A DNA stretch of 64,000 bases from SZUA-36 sp963727635. Lineage in GTDB: Bacteria > Pseudomonadota > Gammaproteobacteria > Xanthomonadales > SZUA-36. Shown here one piece after another: positions 45,501 through 53,738 of this stretch. Each line of letters opens with the position of its first letter. Positions within the stretch are counted from its first letter, which is position 1. The stretch is taken from contig CAVSHP010000016.1 in assembly GCA_963727635.1 (NCBI GenBank), positions 203,777-267,776 on the forward strand, in the 5' to 3' direction. The position numbers were made by a program, and so were the translations under genes. The notes under the pieces are model-generated. The model was not told the DNA's origin, did not search any database, and was given only the letters and a program-made list of their open reading frames with translations.

Positions 45501-47215
45501 GGTCCACTAACTATACTTCCCCGGTTGTTTATTAAATTTCCATCCCCGTCAACATTAAGACAGATCACATAATCATTGCTATTATTATTATCATTAGTCT
45601 CATAGGAGGTCATCATCGTATGCCCTGAGTTTGCGATGTTAACATCATAAGGTTGCCAAGTCGCACCCGGAGCGCCTTGCTCTAAAACCCGGTTTAATGG
45701 AGAGGCCTCGTATACTGTCTGGCTATAAGCATACGGATCGGCGCTCCCCAAGTCAAAATGATCCTGGTAAAACAATTTTTGCGGGTTGGTAGAACTTTCC
45801 CAGTCATAGTCCCTGTAGCTTCCTAAAGGGTCAACATCGTCAACATCAGTATAGGGCAGGAGGTCACGGGAAATCCTGCCCAGTTCATCATATAGTACCG
45901 CCTTGATAACGTCTTTCCCTTTTGGACTGGCTGCTATGCCAACCTGTTGCATTGGTCTTCCAAGACCATCGAAATATTGCACATCTTGTATGACAGGTCC
46001 ATCAAGACCAAACTCACTTAAAGGGGTAACTGTGTAAATATAATTTTCATTCGATAGAACGGGCAGGGTGTTGGTCGCCAGTAGGATATTATCAAGAGCC
46101 ATATCACTTGTTGTTCCACTACCAGTTACTCCTTTAAAGCGCAACAGAATTTCATTACCGCAATACGTTGAAAGATCATAGCTTTTTGATTTCCACTCGT
46201 TGCCCTGATTCCCCGAAACGGTCCAGAGATTGGTCCAGCTGCTCCCGTCATTTGTACTGACTTGTAGAGAAAGACTTCCCATTAATGCCCCATACATATG
46301 ATAGTCGAATGTCAGCATGGCATGATCAACAGAAGTCAGATCATATTTAGGACTTAAAAGGTGGGCGGTTTTGCTCGGGTAGTTTCCCGCATCGGAAGAG
46401 CTTATAAATGAAAAATAAATTCCTTCTGTTGACTTATCCGGTCCGGTGTTTACCCCTGTGGTCGGTCCATTGGTAATATACCAGTCAATGTCATCATAAA
46501 TCAGATCATCCTCCCACTTTGTATTGGTAAACTCAAAACCTTCTTTAAAAACAGTCTGGTAATTGTCCATGGAATATGTCACCACCAGTTTAGGGTGTTT
46601 TGCCGAGTTCGAATACTCTCGTGCAGCAAAAAAAAGCTTTCGGTAAACCGATTCGGTATTCAGTTTTAAAAGCATGCCATAGTTCGGATTGGTGCCATTA
46701 ACCCAATCACTGACCATGGAGGTGATGTCTATCTCAAAGTCCTGATATTGACTTGTCGCTGCAGGAACAGAGACTGCACCCTCAGTTGTTGTTTTGGCCG
46801 ATATATCAAAATTATTCCAGGTTACTGTACTTTCTGACCACGATGCTGTGACCCGTAATAAAGAACACTGACTATTGTTTAATGAGTGATAATCCCATGC
46901 TATTGTAGGGTCTTGCGGATTATATAAATACAAAACAGCAGAAACCACATTGGCCCCTTCCGGTATTGAGCTGAAATCAAATTTCAACAATGAACGAGCA
47001 ATGTAGGTATATCCGCTGCTGGTCCAAGTCTCAGACCGGTTATATGGATGAGTCCCGTAATTATTATCCGCAGATGTATAATGCTCATTCCAGGTGATCA
47101 TTGCATCAGCTGAAGCCGTAAGAGTTACAACTTCCTGAGAATAACTAACACCTATACAATATGTCAACAGGAAAATTAACAACAAAGACTGGTATAGAAG
47201 ATTGGATGTTCTCAT
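42590..47215 (-). CDS. Large RHS-repeat protein with DNRLRE and jelly-roll domains and a variable tip
   Basis: About 1,541 residues from ATG 47215 (MRTSNLLYQSLLLIFLL signal peptide); the frame's earlier starts overlap the next gene. N-terminal DNRLRE-type domain (ADAMITWNEHYTSADNNYGT, FDFSSIPEGANVVSAVLYLY), then a MAM/jelly-roll-like segment (SLSLQVSTNDGSSWTNLW). Next is a DUF6443-type segment (VQYFDGLGRPMQQVGIA, YDELGRISRDLLPY), then a long series of YD repeats. The RHS core end is DHLGNTRAVIADLD, then YDYGARFYDPALGRFHIQ and NNPILNIDINGDS. The last ~170 residues are a unique tip (ending LHANRGSGKSIQQLAKEYNK), likely a toxin or effector. Exported; the shell should encapsulate the tip. Two small genes follow within 10 nt each. 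Confidence 0.88.
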   Translation of the reverse strand: MRTSNLLYQSLLLIFLLTYCIGVSYSQEVVTLTASADAMITWNEHYTSADNNYGTHPYNRSETWTSSGYTYIARSLLKFDFSSIPEGANVVSAVLYLYNPQDPTIAWDYHSLNNSQCSLLRVTASWSESTVTWNNFDISAKTTTEGAVSVPAATSQYQDFEIDITSMVSDWVNGTNPNYGMLLKLNTESVYRKLFFAAREYSNSAKHPKLVVTYSMDNYQTVFKEGFEFTNTKWEDDLIYDDIDWYITNGPTTGVNTGPDKSTEGIYFSFISSSDAGNYPSKTAHLLSPKYDLTSVDHAMLTFDYHMYGALMGSLSLQVSTNDGSSWTNLWTVSGNQGNEWKSKSYDLSTYCGNEILLRFKGVTGSGTTSDMALDNILLATNTLPVLSNENYIYTVTPLSEFGLDGPVIQDVQYFDGLGRPMQQVGIAASPKGKDVIKAVLYDELGRISRDLLPYTDVDDVDPLGSYRDYDWESSTNPQKLFYQDHFDLGSADPYAYSQTVYEASPLNRVLEQGAPGATWQPYDVNIANSGHTMMTSYETNDNNNSNDYVICLNVDGDGNLINNRGSIVSGPDFNIFPKGTLIKTKVMSEQWVNGDLYSTEEYKNKMGQVVLKRNFVQEGASVIRVNTYYVYDDFGLLRYVITPEASRYMNDQLDWTWAKDDNLIKELCYYYSYDARHRMTVKRLPGAQEVWMVYDDRDRLVLTQDGEMRKMDQWQFIKYDQHNRPVITGIYTDTNSSHQTQSDMQDFVNQQYDNNYAFYETPSTDVNIYYTDNSFPWQTDGSGYLVQTLTFYDNYDYLSVLSGVSSLSFDLSNHIDVYKDTDGTSNGYFDKVSGQITGSKTLVLDDDQTAHWVLSANYYDDKYRVIQIKSTLYPTGTSMVSNRYDFIGNLLESLEIQNVESHSYSLRQAMEYDHMNRLKNTYLYYNDQDPVLLSSNQYNEIEELSKKRLHSSDLSHFLQNIDYSYNIRGWLTEINDPDDLTTDNDYFGLRLSYNEPDAGLTATSRYDGNISAQQWNRNGEDLQAYAYTYDELNRIFAADHQVKTSGTWGNTSAYDVDHYRYDLNGNIKLLKRRNASGTVIDDLTYNYNNIGNKLYSVLDAGTTDGFNDRHTSGTDYSYDDNGNMTEDLNKSLEVQYNNLNLPKLVRNSATITENVKFIYDASGRKWQKKSTSSGVTETTTYNNAFVYLGNAGSMDLSYMLTPEGTIENNNGPEFNYFLKDHLGNTRAVIADLDQDGQFDGGNELKQSTDYYPFGMTMGTALGGDNKYLYNGKEVQDDQIAGVGLDWYDYGARFYDPALGRFHIQDRFTEDFAEWSPYHYANNNPILNIDINGDSTYTYNIATGALTMISETGGNDKQIVNFVNEDGTAWEIEGDPVTAAIDGDEVFVTEASDGFLVSAYNPVENLPDNYNSESGYDYSMSDLIMRHKLEGSKLGNIIAGYEASGNAQPITNKNYYDYYVNKWGTDKALWFALEGGYFGNLLPGMPSSIAAKQTGQSFNLSYHKSINPITNSWNSFLHANRGSGKSIQQLAKEYNKLMKGK

Positions 47216-47246
47216 GAATAGTACAGTATACAGGTTTAAGAATAAA

Positions 47247-47693
47247 TTATTTTTTCGGATATCGTCGAAGAGATTGTCTATGTATTGTCCCATTCGAAAC
47301 TGATGGCTCAAGAGTTTTAGCTTTTACCTCGCTGCTGATTTGGTCTTTATCCTTGATCCAAACCTTGATTTCTCCTTGGTCTGTGGCTTTCCCAACTTTG
47401 ATATAAACCTTGTTTTCTAAGATCTTAAAATGGCCAGATCCCGACTCTATATCTTTGATATGAATATCTATTGTTCCCTCACTATTTTGAATTGATAGTT
47501 TTTCAAAATCCTTTAAGTCTGTTAATTCAAATACTAAAAACTTATCTAAAATGGTATCCTGCATATTCTGTCTGTCCGTATCAAGCTTATAATCAAGCTT
47601 ATAATTTAATGCAAGATGATTAACCTTCTCTTGTGCATATCCGAAATTAAATGTGGCGCAAACAATAGCTAATGCCATCAATATTTTTTTCAT
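47247..47693 (-). CDS. Small secreted protein of unknown function
   Basis: A 148-residue protein with a signal peptide (MKKILMALAIVCATFNFGYA|QEK) and a beta-strand-rich middle (KLSIQNSEGTIDIHIKDIES, HFKILENKVYIKVGKA, GEIKVWIKDKDQ). No family recognised. It lies 31 nt upstream of the large RHS gene in the same direction and may be co-transcribed with it. Confidence 0.6.
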   Translation of the reverse strand: MKKILMALAIVCATFNFGYAQEKVNHLALNYKLDYKLDTDRQNMQDTILDKFLVFELTDLKDFEKLSIQNSEGTIDIHIKDIESGSGHFKILENKVYIKVGKATDQGEIKVWIKDKDQISSEVKAKTLEPSVSNGTIHRQSLRRYPKK

Positions 47694-47988
47694 AATCAGG
47701 ATGAATTAAGTTTTTACTAGTTTATTTTTCAAAAAATATTGTGAATTAGTGATTCTTAAATTAATTGCCAATCCGTTTTCATCAAACGAATTCAGTATAT
47801 ATATTCTGAGCTGTCAAAAAAGTAGCCTTCATTATTCGGAAAATGGTAGTTAAAAATCACAATAGAGTTCAGAAGTCTAAAGAGATGATCATTTTAGAGT
47901 TTTATTTCTTGCCAAAAAAATTAAGGTGTCAATGGCTACCTTTTTCCTTAAATAGAATACTTAAGTGAATTTTAAGGAATAGAAAATC
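47694..47988. other. AT-rich divergent gap between the RHS and pilin operons
   Basis: This 295-bp gap separates the leftward RHS unit from the rightward pilin/ATPase unit and should hold both promoters. It is very AT-rich. I see no RNA gene or clear repeat in it. Confidence 0.4.
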
Positions 47989-48381
47989 ATGAATACAAAA
48001 GCATTCACTCTGCCAGAACTTCTGGTGGTATTGGTTATTATCGGGATATTGGTCTTATTGGCTCTCCCTAAACTGATGCCCCTGATATCAAGGGCAAAAT
48101 CTACTGAAGCACAGCTTCAGCTTAAGCATCTCCAGACACTGGAAAAATCATATTTCTATATGCATTCCAGATATTCGGGTGATCTTGCAGTTGTCGGTTT
48201 TGAACAAGAGAAGTTGGTAACCGAAGATGGTTCTGCAAATTATATGATTGAAATCGTGGAGGCCGGAATGGAGGGTTTTAAGGCTAAAGCCACGGCTGTC
48301 GTTGATTTTGATGGTGATGGTAAATTCAACGTATGGGAAATCGATCAGGATAACAACCTGGTCGAAGTAGTGGGGGACTAG
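47989..48381 (+). CDS. Type IV pilin-like / type II secretion pseudopilin
   Basis: A 130-residue protein with a type IV prepilin N-terminus: short leader then FTLPELLVVLVIIGILVLLA (Glu+5 present) and a helical spine (RAKSTEAQLQLKHLQTLEK). The C-terminal part is small with VVDFDGDGKFNVWEIDQD, a calcium-loop-like Asp-rich stretch as in GspG-type pseudopilins. It would be processed by the peptidase encoded next (3-nt gap) and assembled by the ATPase at 48,903. Confidence 0.9.
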   Translation: MNTKAFTLPELLVVLVIIGILVLLALPKLMPLISRAKSTEAQLQLKHLQTLEKSYFYMHSRYSGDLAVVGFEQEKLVTEDGSANYMIEIVEAGMEGFKAKATAVVDFDGDGKFNVWEIDQDNNLVEVVGD

Positions 48382-48384
48382 GCT

Positions 48385-48894
48385 ATGGAGACAATTTTAA
48401 CTTTATTCTCAGGAATCATCCTGGGAACGATAGGGTATCAGGATTTCAGAACGAGAAAGATTTCTCTTATAGCATTAGTCTGTCTGCTTCTGATTTCATT
48501 ATGGATTTCTTCATCATCTCTTTCAATAGTTCTTTTATGTGAAAGAGTAATATTGAATTCTTTACTAGCTCTTATATTATTGGTATCAGGGACACTTCTG
48601 GTAAAATTCTTAAGAAAACCTTCTGCAGTGAAGGATCTGATCGGCGCCGGAGATTTTCTATTCCTTATTTCTATCAGCCCGCTTTTTTCTTTTGAATTTT
48701 ACCTGGTGTTCCTGAATACCTCTCTTCTGATTTCTCTCCTTTTCTCAGGTGGGTACCATCTCTTTTCTAAATCAGGCAAAACCCTGATTATTCCATTGGC
48801 CGGAATTATGGCCTTATGTGTATTACTCGAAATTGCTATCAAAATAACTTTTCATTTTAGTTGTATAGCCCAAATAGCTTCATTTTTACTTTAA
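48385..48894 (+). CDS. Prepilin peptidase (A24 family), short form
   Basis: A 169-residue polytopic membrane protein. The two aspartyl-protease motifs are present: GYQDFRTRKIS (first Asp) and LIGAGDFLFL (GxGD-type second Asp). The long N-terminal methylase domain of GspO/PilD is absent, so this is the short TadV/CpaA-like form, which only cleaves the prepilin leader. It lies between the pilin and ATPase genes. Confidence 0.85.
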   Translation: METILTLFSGIILGTIGYQDFRTRKISLIALVCLLLISLWISSSSLSIVLLCERVILNSLLALILLVSGTLLVKFLRKPSAVKDLIGAGDFLFLISISPLFSFEFYLVFLNTSLLISLLFSGGYHLFSKSGKTLIIPLAGIMALCVLLEIAIKITFHFSCIAQIASFLL

Positions 48895-48902
48895 TTATCA
48901 TT

Positions 48903-50333
48903 ATGATGGAACATTGGAAGTCTGAAATAGAAGTTGGTCTGAAATTACAAATAACAGCGCAGCAAGCATGGAATTACCGAATAATACCCGATAGTTATGA
49001 AGCTGGTCGAATTAAATTTTTAATTGACCAAACTAAAAACATCAATGGCATCCGAAAAGAACTCCAGATCATTCTTGGAAAATCTGTAGAACTGGAGAAT
49101 GCAGATTCTGAATCGATTGATGAGAAGCTGAAAAGGAATTATCCAAGGAATGTAGTCAAAGGTTCAAGTCAGAATATTCTAAAACTTATTTCCGATAAGG
49201 ATTCATTTGTCTCAGCAATTCTGAATGAGGCTATAAATCTCGGAAGCTCAGATATTCACATTGAAGCTTTCGATAGTAAATCCCGTATCCGGTTCCGTGT
49301 GGATGGTTTGCTTCTTGATAAATATGAAATTCCTGTCGAAGAATATCCTTCAATTATTAATACTATCAAAATCAAGGCAAATTTGGATATTTCCGAGAAA
49401 AGGCTCCCTCAGGACGGAAGGATTGTTTTTAAGAATGACAGGAGAAAAATGGATATCCGTGTCTCAGTTATTCCGACGATTTACAAAGAAAAAATTGTAT
49501 TAAGACTGCTCAATAAAGATGCTGCACATATTGATCTTGAAGATGTCGGTTTTGATAATTCACAAATTGAAGCTTTTAAACGTGGAATCGAGATGTCACA
49601 CGGTTTGATCTTGATAAGTGGTCCAACCGGATCAGGGAAAACAACGACGCTTTATGCCGCATTAAAGCGTCTGAATCTTCCGACAAAAAATATATTAACG
49701 ATCGAAGATCCAATTGAATATACTTTAAACGGCATAAACCAGGTACAGCTAAAGGAATCGATAGGACTCACGTTTCCTTCTGCATTACGAACGTTTTTAA
49801 GACAAGATCCGGATATCATAATGGTCGGTGAAATCCGTGATCCGGATACTGCTGGTATTGCCATCCGTGCTGCGTTGACGGGTCACCTTGTACTTTCGAC
49901 AATTCATACAAATTCTGCCCTTGGAATAATTTCACGACTTGTTGACATGGGCATTCAAAATTACCTTATTGCAGGAACTTTAAATATTGCCATAGCTCAA
50001 AGATTAGTGCGTCTCTTATGTCCACAATGCAAAAGAAAATCATCCCTACGGGACCCGCTCTTTAACAAATTTTTGCCAGAAGTAGGTGACACTATTTATG
50101 AGCCGGTTGGTTGTGAACATTGCAATCATAAGGGTTACAAAGGACGAAGAGCGATTTTTGAAATTATCGAAATCAATCAAAATCTTCGTGAAAGTATTAG
50201 AAAGGGCGGTTTTGAAGAGGACTTCTTAAATCAACATCCGGGATTTTCTTCGCTTGCCAATCAGGCAAAACAGTTGATAATAAATGGATCGTCTTCATTT
50301 GAGGAGGTGCTTCCTATATTGTTGAATGAATAA
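48903..50333 (+). CDS. GspE/PilB-type assembly ATPase
   Basis: About 476 residues from ATG 48903. N2-type domain (LNEAINLGSSDIHIEAFDSK, SRIRFRVDGLLLDKYEIP), Walker A ISGPTGSGKTTTLYA, Asp box NILTIEDPIEYTLNGINQVQ, Walker B PDIIMVGEIRDPDTAGIAIR, His box TGHLVLSTIHTNSAL, and the zinc-binding pair CPQCKRKSS...CEHCNHKGYKGRRAI. It powers pseudopilus or pilus polymerisation from the cytoplasmic face. The 3' end overlaps the secretin gene start by 8 nt. No polytopic platform protein (GspF/PilC) is present between; it may be elsewhere. Confidence 0.92.
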   Translation: MMEHWKSEIEVGLKLQITAQQAWNYRIIPDSYEAGRIKFLIDQTKNINGIRKELQIILGKSVELENADSESIDEKLKRNYPRNVVKGSSQNILKLISDKDSFVSAILNEAINLGSSDIHIEAFDSKSRIRFRVDGLLLDKYEIPVEEYPSIINTIKIKANLDISEKRLPQDGRIVFKNDRRKMDIRVSVIPTIYKEKIVLRLLNKDAAHIDLEDVGFDNSQIEAFKRGIEMSHGLILISGPTGSGKTTTLYAALKRLNLPTKNILTIEDPIEYTLNGINQVQLKESIGLTFPSALRTFLRQDPDIIMVGEIRDPDTAGIAIRAALTGHLVLSTIHTNSALGIISRLVDMGIQNYLIAGTLNIAIAQRLVRLLCPQCKRKSSLRDPLFNKFLPEVGDTIYEPVGCEHCNHKGYKGRRAIFEIIEINQNLRESIRKGGFEEDFLNQHPGFSSLANQAKQLIINGSSSFEEVLPILLNE

Positions 50334-50589
50334 ATACAATGCTGTGGATAGAAAAATTAAAATCATAGTATACTTTATCTTATTTCTATTACCCGGCAAA
50401 TTATTCTGTCAGCAAAACCGGTTCGCCAATGAAGTGGACTCACTAACTAGGGTATTCCCGGAATTAAATAATACGGTCGATATCACAGTGTCAAATGTGA
50501 GTATGGAAGAATTTTTAAGAGCTGTGGCGAATGCATCAGGAGTCAATCTTAAGGTACAAGTCTCTTCATTATCACGCTGTCATCATTAA
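50326..50589 (+). pseudogene. Secretin (GspD/PilQ-like) N-terminal stub
   Basis: An 87-residue frame with a signal peptide (IIVYFILFLLPGKLFCQQ) and a secretin N-terminal (STN-like) domain start (VDITVSNVSMEEFLRAVANA, SGVNLKVQVSS). It breaks off after SSLSRCHH; the remaining ~400-600 residues of a secretin are missing. The next sequence is a RadC remnant in the opposite direction, so a rearrangement or junction lies near 50,575. Confidence 0.7.
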
Positions 50590-50597
50590 TGATTGAA

Positions 50598-50960
50598 CTA
50601 TCGGAATTCATTCATCGAAATCGCTGAATTATCGATACTAATTAAAATAACATGGTCGAGTACAGCAATATCCAGAAGCTTGCCGACCTCTTCCAGTTTC
50701 TTCGTCATCTTTCTATCACAATCTGATGGGGTGAGATTACATGAAGGATGATTATGGGCAGGAATAATTGCACTGGCGCCTACTTTAAGAGCCATGGCAA
50801 ACAAGTCCTTTGGGTCAACCACTGTACTACTTAGTCAGCCTGTAGAAAGTTTGGCAATACCTAAAATCATATTCCCCCGATTGAGATACATGACTTTGAA
50901 CTGTTCCTGAATACCGGTTTCCATAGTCTGAGACCAAAGCGATTTTACAAGTTTTATTCT
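50598..50960 (-). pseudogene. RadC/JAB-domain protein, N-terminally incomplete with an in-frame stop
   Basis: The reading METGIQEQFKVMYLNRGNMI then LGIAKLSTG meets TGA where Gly is expected. It continues in the same frame LSSTVVDPKDLFAMALKVGA, SAIIPAHNHPSCNLTPSDCD and KLLDIAVLDHVILIS. HNHPS is the JAMM metal motif. Such RadC-type JAB proteins are common in Bacteroidetes integrative elements; activity is unclear. The first ~40 residues are not seen. Confidence 0.75.
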
Positions 50961-51015
50961 GCGATGCCTCCCTGCTCAAACCTTTCCGCATAGATCCACC
51001 GTAACTATTTTCTGT

Positions 51016-51666
51016 TCAACTGTCAGATTCCTTATTTATATATTTCAATTTTGCGGTTAACGCGGCTCTTTTTGAATCTGCAAGTTTGATTATGTGAGTG
51101 GTAATTAGCCATATCCAAACATAAATCAAAAGAAAAATCAGGCGTTGCCCTATTCCTCCAAGTTCCATTGGCAGAAGGATTTTAATGGTAATGACCAATA
51201 ATATTGAAACTATTATACTTAATGTTAATAGAATTCGAGCATGAATGTCCCAACCAGGTTTTCCTGATAGACCAAGGGAAATAAGCAAGATGCCCAGAAA
51301 TAGGCCGGGTCTGGCGAATAAATTTTGAATTTTTGATAGAAAGGATCCTGTTCTGGGGTCCATAGAGGCTGGGGACACAATCCCAATGATGATTGAAATA
51401 AAAGCCAAAACAAAGAGTATTCGGCCCGCTACGATAAGCCGGCTCTTGGGTACTTCAACCAGGGCAACACTTAATGAAGCCCAGCTTAAGGCAAAAAAGA
51501 GCAAGGCTATCGTTACAAGCCAGTTACTTGATGTTAGGAAATAGTCACTTATAATACTGCTTGATGGGCTGAGCTGTGGTTCTAAAAGATGGAGTAGACC
51601 GAATATTATTCCATGTGCTAACATACACACTATCGATAATCTTGCTGCTCTTTGTGTCTTCTTCAT
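51016..51666 (-). CDS. DUF998-type six-helix membrane protein
   Basis: About 216 residues from ATG 51666 (MKKTQRAARLS). Six or more hydrophobic helices, for example LSIVCMLAHGIIFGLLHLLE, WLVTIALLFFALSWASLSVA, ILFVLAFISIIIGIV, GLFLGILLISLGLS. Between helices lies the SPASMDPRTGSFLSKIQNLF loop. The layout fits DUF998-type membrane proteins of unknown function. No link to its neighbours is evident. Confidence 0.65.
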   Translation of the reverse strand: MKKTQRAARLSIVCMLAHGIIFGLLHLLEPQLSPSSSIISDYFLTSSNWLVTIALLFFALSWASLSVALVEVPKSRLIVAGRILFVLAFISIIIGIVSPASMDPRTGSFLSKIQNLFARPGLFLGILLISLGLSGKPGWDIHARILLTLSIIVSILLVITIKILLPMELGGIGQRLIFLLIYVWIWLITTHIIKLADSKRAALTAKLKYINKESDS

Positions 51667-51802
51667 TTCAATAAATATTTCAAAATTATACTTTCGAATG
51701 TTCGTCAAGGCACATAGAAATTGAAGCTGGGCTCAAACCCTTGAATAACCTACAATACTGGCAGTTTTTTATACCGTGTGCATAGACAGGCGTTTTTTGT
51801 GA

Positions 51803-52961
51803 TCAAGTTGTTTCGTCTTTCTCTATTGCTGTTTTAAGTGTCATTTTAAGAAAGATAAAACCAATTGTTCCTGCTATAATTGAAGCGATAATAATTGCAA
51901 TTTTTGAATTGTTTACGATGTCAGCATTGTCAAAAGCAAGAAGAGTAATAAAGATTGACATTGTAAAACCAATACCGCCTAAAAAACCTGCACCAATTAT
52001 ATTTTTCCATTTCAAATCTGTCGGTAATGCACAAAGTCCCAAGCCAACACCGATAAATGAAAAGAGCCAAATGCCTAAAGGCTTTCCGATTACAAGTCCT
52101 GCAATAATTCCTAAACTGTTTGTTTGTCCTAAACCACTTTGCCAACTGTCGCCAATCGCAATGCAAGTATTGGCTATTGCAAACAATGGCAGAATAAAAA
52201 AAGCAACTGGTTTATGTAAGAAATGTTGAAGAATATATGAAGGAGATTTTTCTCCGCCGTTGCCAAATGGAATTGCAAATGCTAACAAAACACCGGTTAT
52301 AGTAGCGTGAACTCCTGAATGCAACATAAAATACCACATTACTACACCACCAATTAAATATGGAATTAAATTATGAACTTTCAGTCGGTTCAGAACGAGT
52401 AGAAAACCGAAAACACCTAATGCAATAAATAATTTTACAATGCTAATTGAAGTCGTATAGAAAATTGCAATAATTATGATTGCCCCTAAGTCGTCGATTA
52501 TTGCAAAAGCCGTCAGGAATATTTTTAGTGAAGTTGGAACACGATTCCCTAAAAGAGATAAAATGCCAATAGCAAAAGCAATGTCTGTTGCCATTGGAAT
52601 ACCCGCACCTGCTTGAGTGTTTGTCCCAAAGTTGAGCAATAAAAATATTCCTGCCGGAACAAGCATACCGCCTATTGCACCAAAGATTGGCAATGAAGCA
52701 TTTTTTATGTCGGAAAGTTCTCCTTGATAAATTTCCCGTTCCAACTCTAAACCGATGAGAAGAAAAAAGATGGACATTAGACCGTCATTAATCCAATGAA
52801 CAATACTGTGTCCACCCAAGTTAAAATGCCAAAAATTAATATAGTCTGTCTGCCAGGCAGAATTTGCAAGTCCAAGTGAAAGAACGGTCACAAAAACTAA
52901 AATTAGTCCACCTGCTTTTTCGCTGAACAAAAAATTCTTTGTATAGTCTTGTTAAAATCAT
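51803..52961 (-). CDS. nhaA: Na+/H+ antiporter NhaA, one probable indel at the N-terminus
   Basis: The main frame gives 375 residues of NhaA: GLILVFVTVLSLGLANSAWQ, GLMSIFFLLIGLELEREIYQ, AGIPMATDIAFAIGILSLLG, FAIIDDLGAIIIIAI, GVHATITGVLLAFAIPFGN. The three key Asp (TDIAFA and IIDDLG) are present. It exchanges Na+ for H+ at the inner membrane for pH and salt balance. The frame opens at TTG, but a good N-terminus (MILTRLYKEF) lies upstream from ATG 52961. It connects if one T is removed from the T-run at about 52,931. Confidence 0.92.
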
Positions 52962-53052
52962 CGTATTTATCTGTCAGCCTTCTCTAAATGCGGAAGGTTA
53001 CCATGGTAGGGCATAAATAACTTCACTGCTTCCCATCACTCTTCAGCCCGCC

Positions 53053-53210
53053 GGTTTCCAAAAACAACAAAAGCCTCGTTAAGTACACAGATGATAACCC
53101 GTCGGGGTGCGTTGCACTGAGCTAAGTCGAAGTGTAGTTCAATATGGCCTGTCACGTTTCCCGGGAGACTCATCGTTGGGGTCCCGGGGGGTCGGGACAG
53201 GTATTGCAAA
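53053..53210. repeat. Long intergenic repeat, copy A
   Basis: This stretch shares with copy B (56,318-56,475) the core TGCGTTGCACTGAGCTAAGT, continuing CGAAGTGTAGTT, and a second block GGGAGACTCATCG(C/T)TGGG followed by GGGGTCGGG. A weaker match extends left (AACAACAAAA, ATTAAG-like words). The same order and spacing in both copies show they are one repeat family. Confidence 0.8.
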
Positions 53211-53431
53211 CCGCTCAGAATCTATTCAAATGACTGCTAACGATTTGCAAGTAAGCCCGGTTCCGGCATTATTGCGTTTTATTTTGGTTTTTGGGTAAGG
53301 CTAATTTAAGCATTATTTTTCGGATTTGAGATGGACCTGGCATTGGGTTCACATGTGGGCACCCGTTAATTCTGGTTCGATACAGTTTTGGTTCGCCTCA
53401 TCAACAAAATTGTTATCAGCTGTATCATCGA

Positions 53432-53566
53432 ATGATAAAATGGATACGGAATAAATACAAACGTTTCAAACGAAACAAAGTTAAAGCTGTGCAATGGTTG
53501 AGATGGGTGTGTAATATGCATCCAAATTTATTTTACCACTGCGTATTAGGTTCTAAACTAACCTAA
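53432..53566 (+). pseudogene. C-terminal tail of a group II intron reverse transcriptase/maturase
   Basis: A 44-residue frame reads MIKWIRNKYKRFKRNKVKAV, QWLRWVCNMHPNLFYHCVLG, then ends. Basic W(I/V)RxKYKRF and the PNLFxHW-type end are hallmarks of the C-terminus of group II intron-encoded proteins. The reverse transcriptase domain is not present upstream. The intron RNA domain V follows directly. Confidence 0.75.
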
Positions 53567-53584
53567 TCATTTGACTGCATAATA

Positions 53585-53690
53585 AGAGCCGGATGTATCG
53601 GGAGGTTCACGTACAGTTCTTAGAGAGGTTTATGGGTGTACGGCGCAGCCCTCATGAGTGGGCTGTGTGCTTGCCGGTGCGTAACGATTA
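53585..53690 (+). ncRNA. Group II intron 3' end (domains V and VI)
   Basis: 53585-53620 reads AGAGCCGGATGTATCGGGAG then GTTCACGTACAGTTCT. It matches the domain V consensus (GAGCCG...CACGTACGGTTC) and its ends pair (AGAGC with GTTCT). A hairpin-rich stretch with GCAGCCCTCATGAGTGGGCTGT follows as the probable domain VI. With the maturase tail just before it, this is the 3' remnant of a group II intron; the 5' part is missing. Confidence 0.75.
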
Positions 53691-53738
53691 AATTCCCCTT
53701 TGCCTGCTCAATTAGCGGTTCATTGTTTATTTGCCGTG

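Noticed and set aside
47216..47311. Upstream extension of the large RHS gene
   Set aside because: These codons overlap the neighbouring secreted-protein gene; the signal peptide begins at the ATG at 47215.
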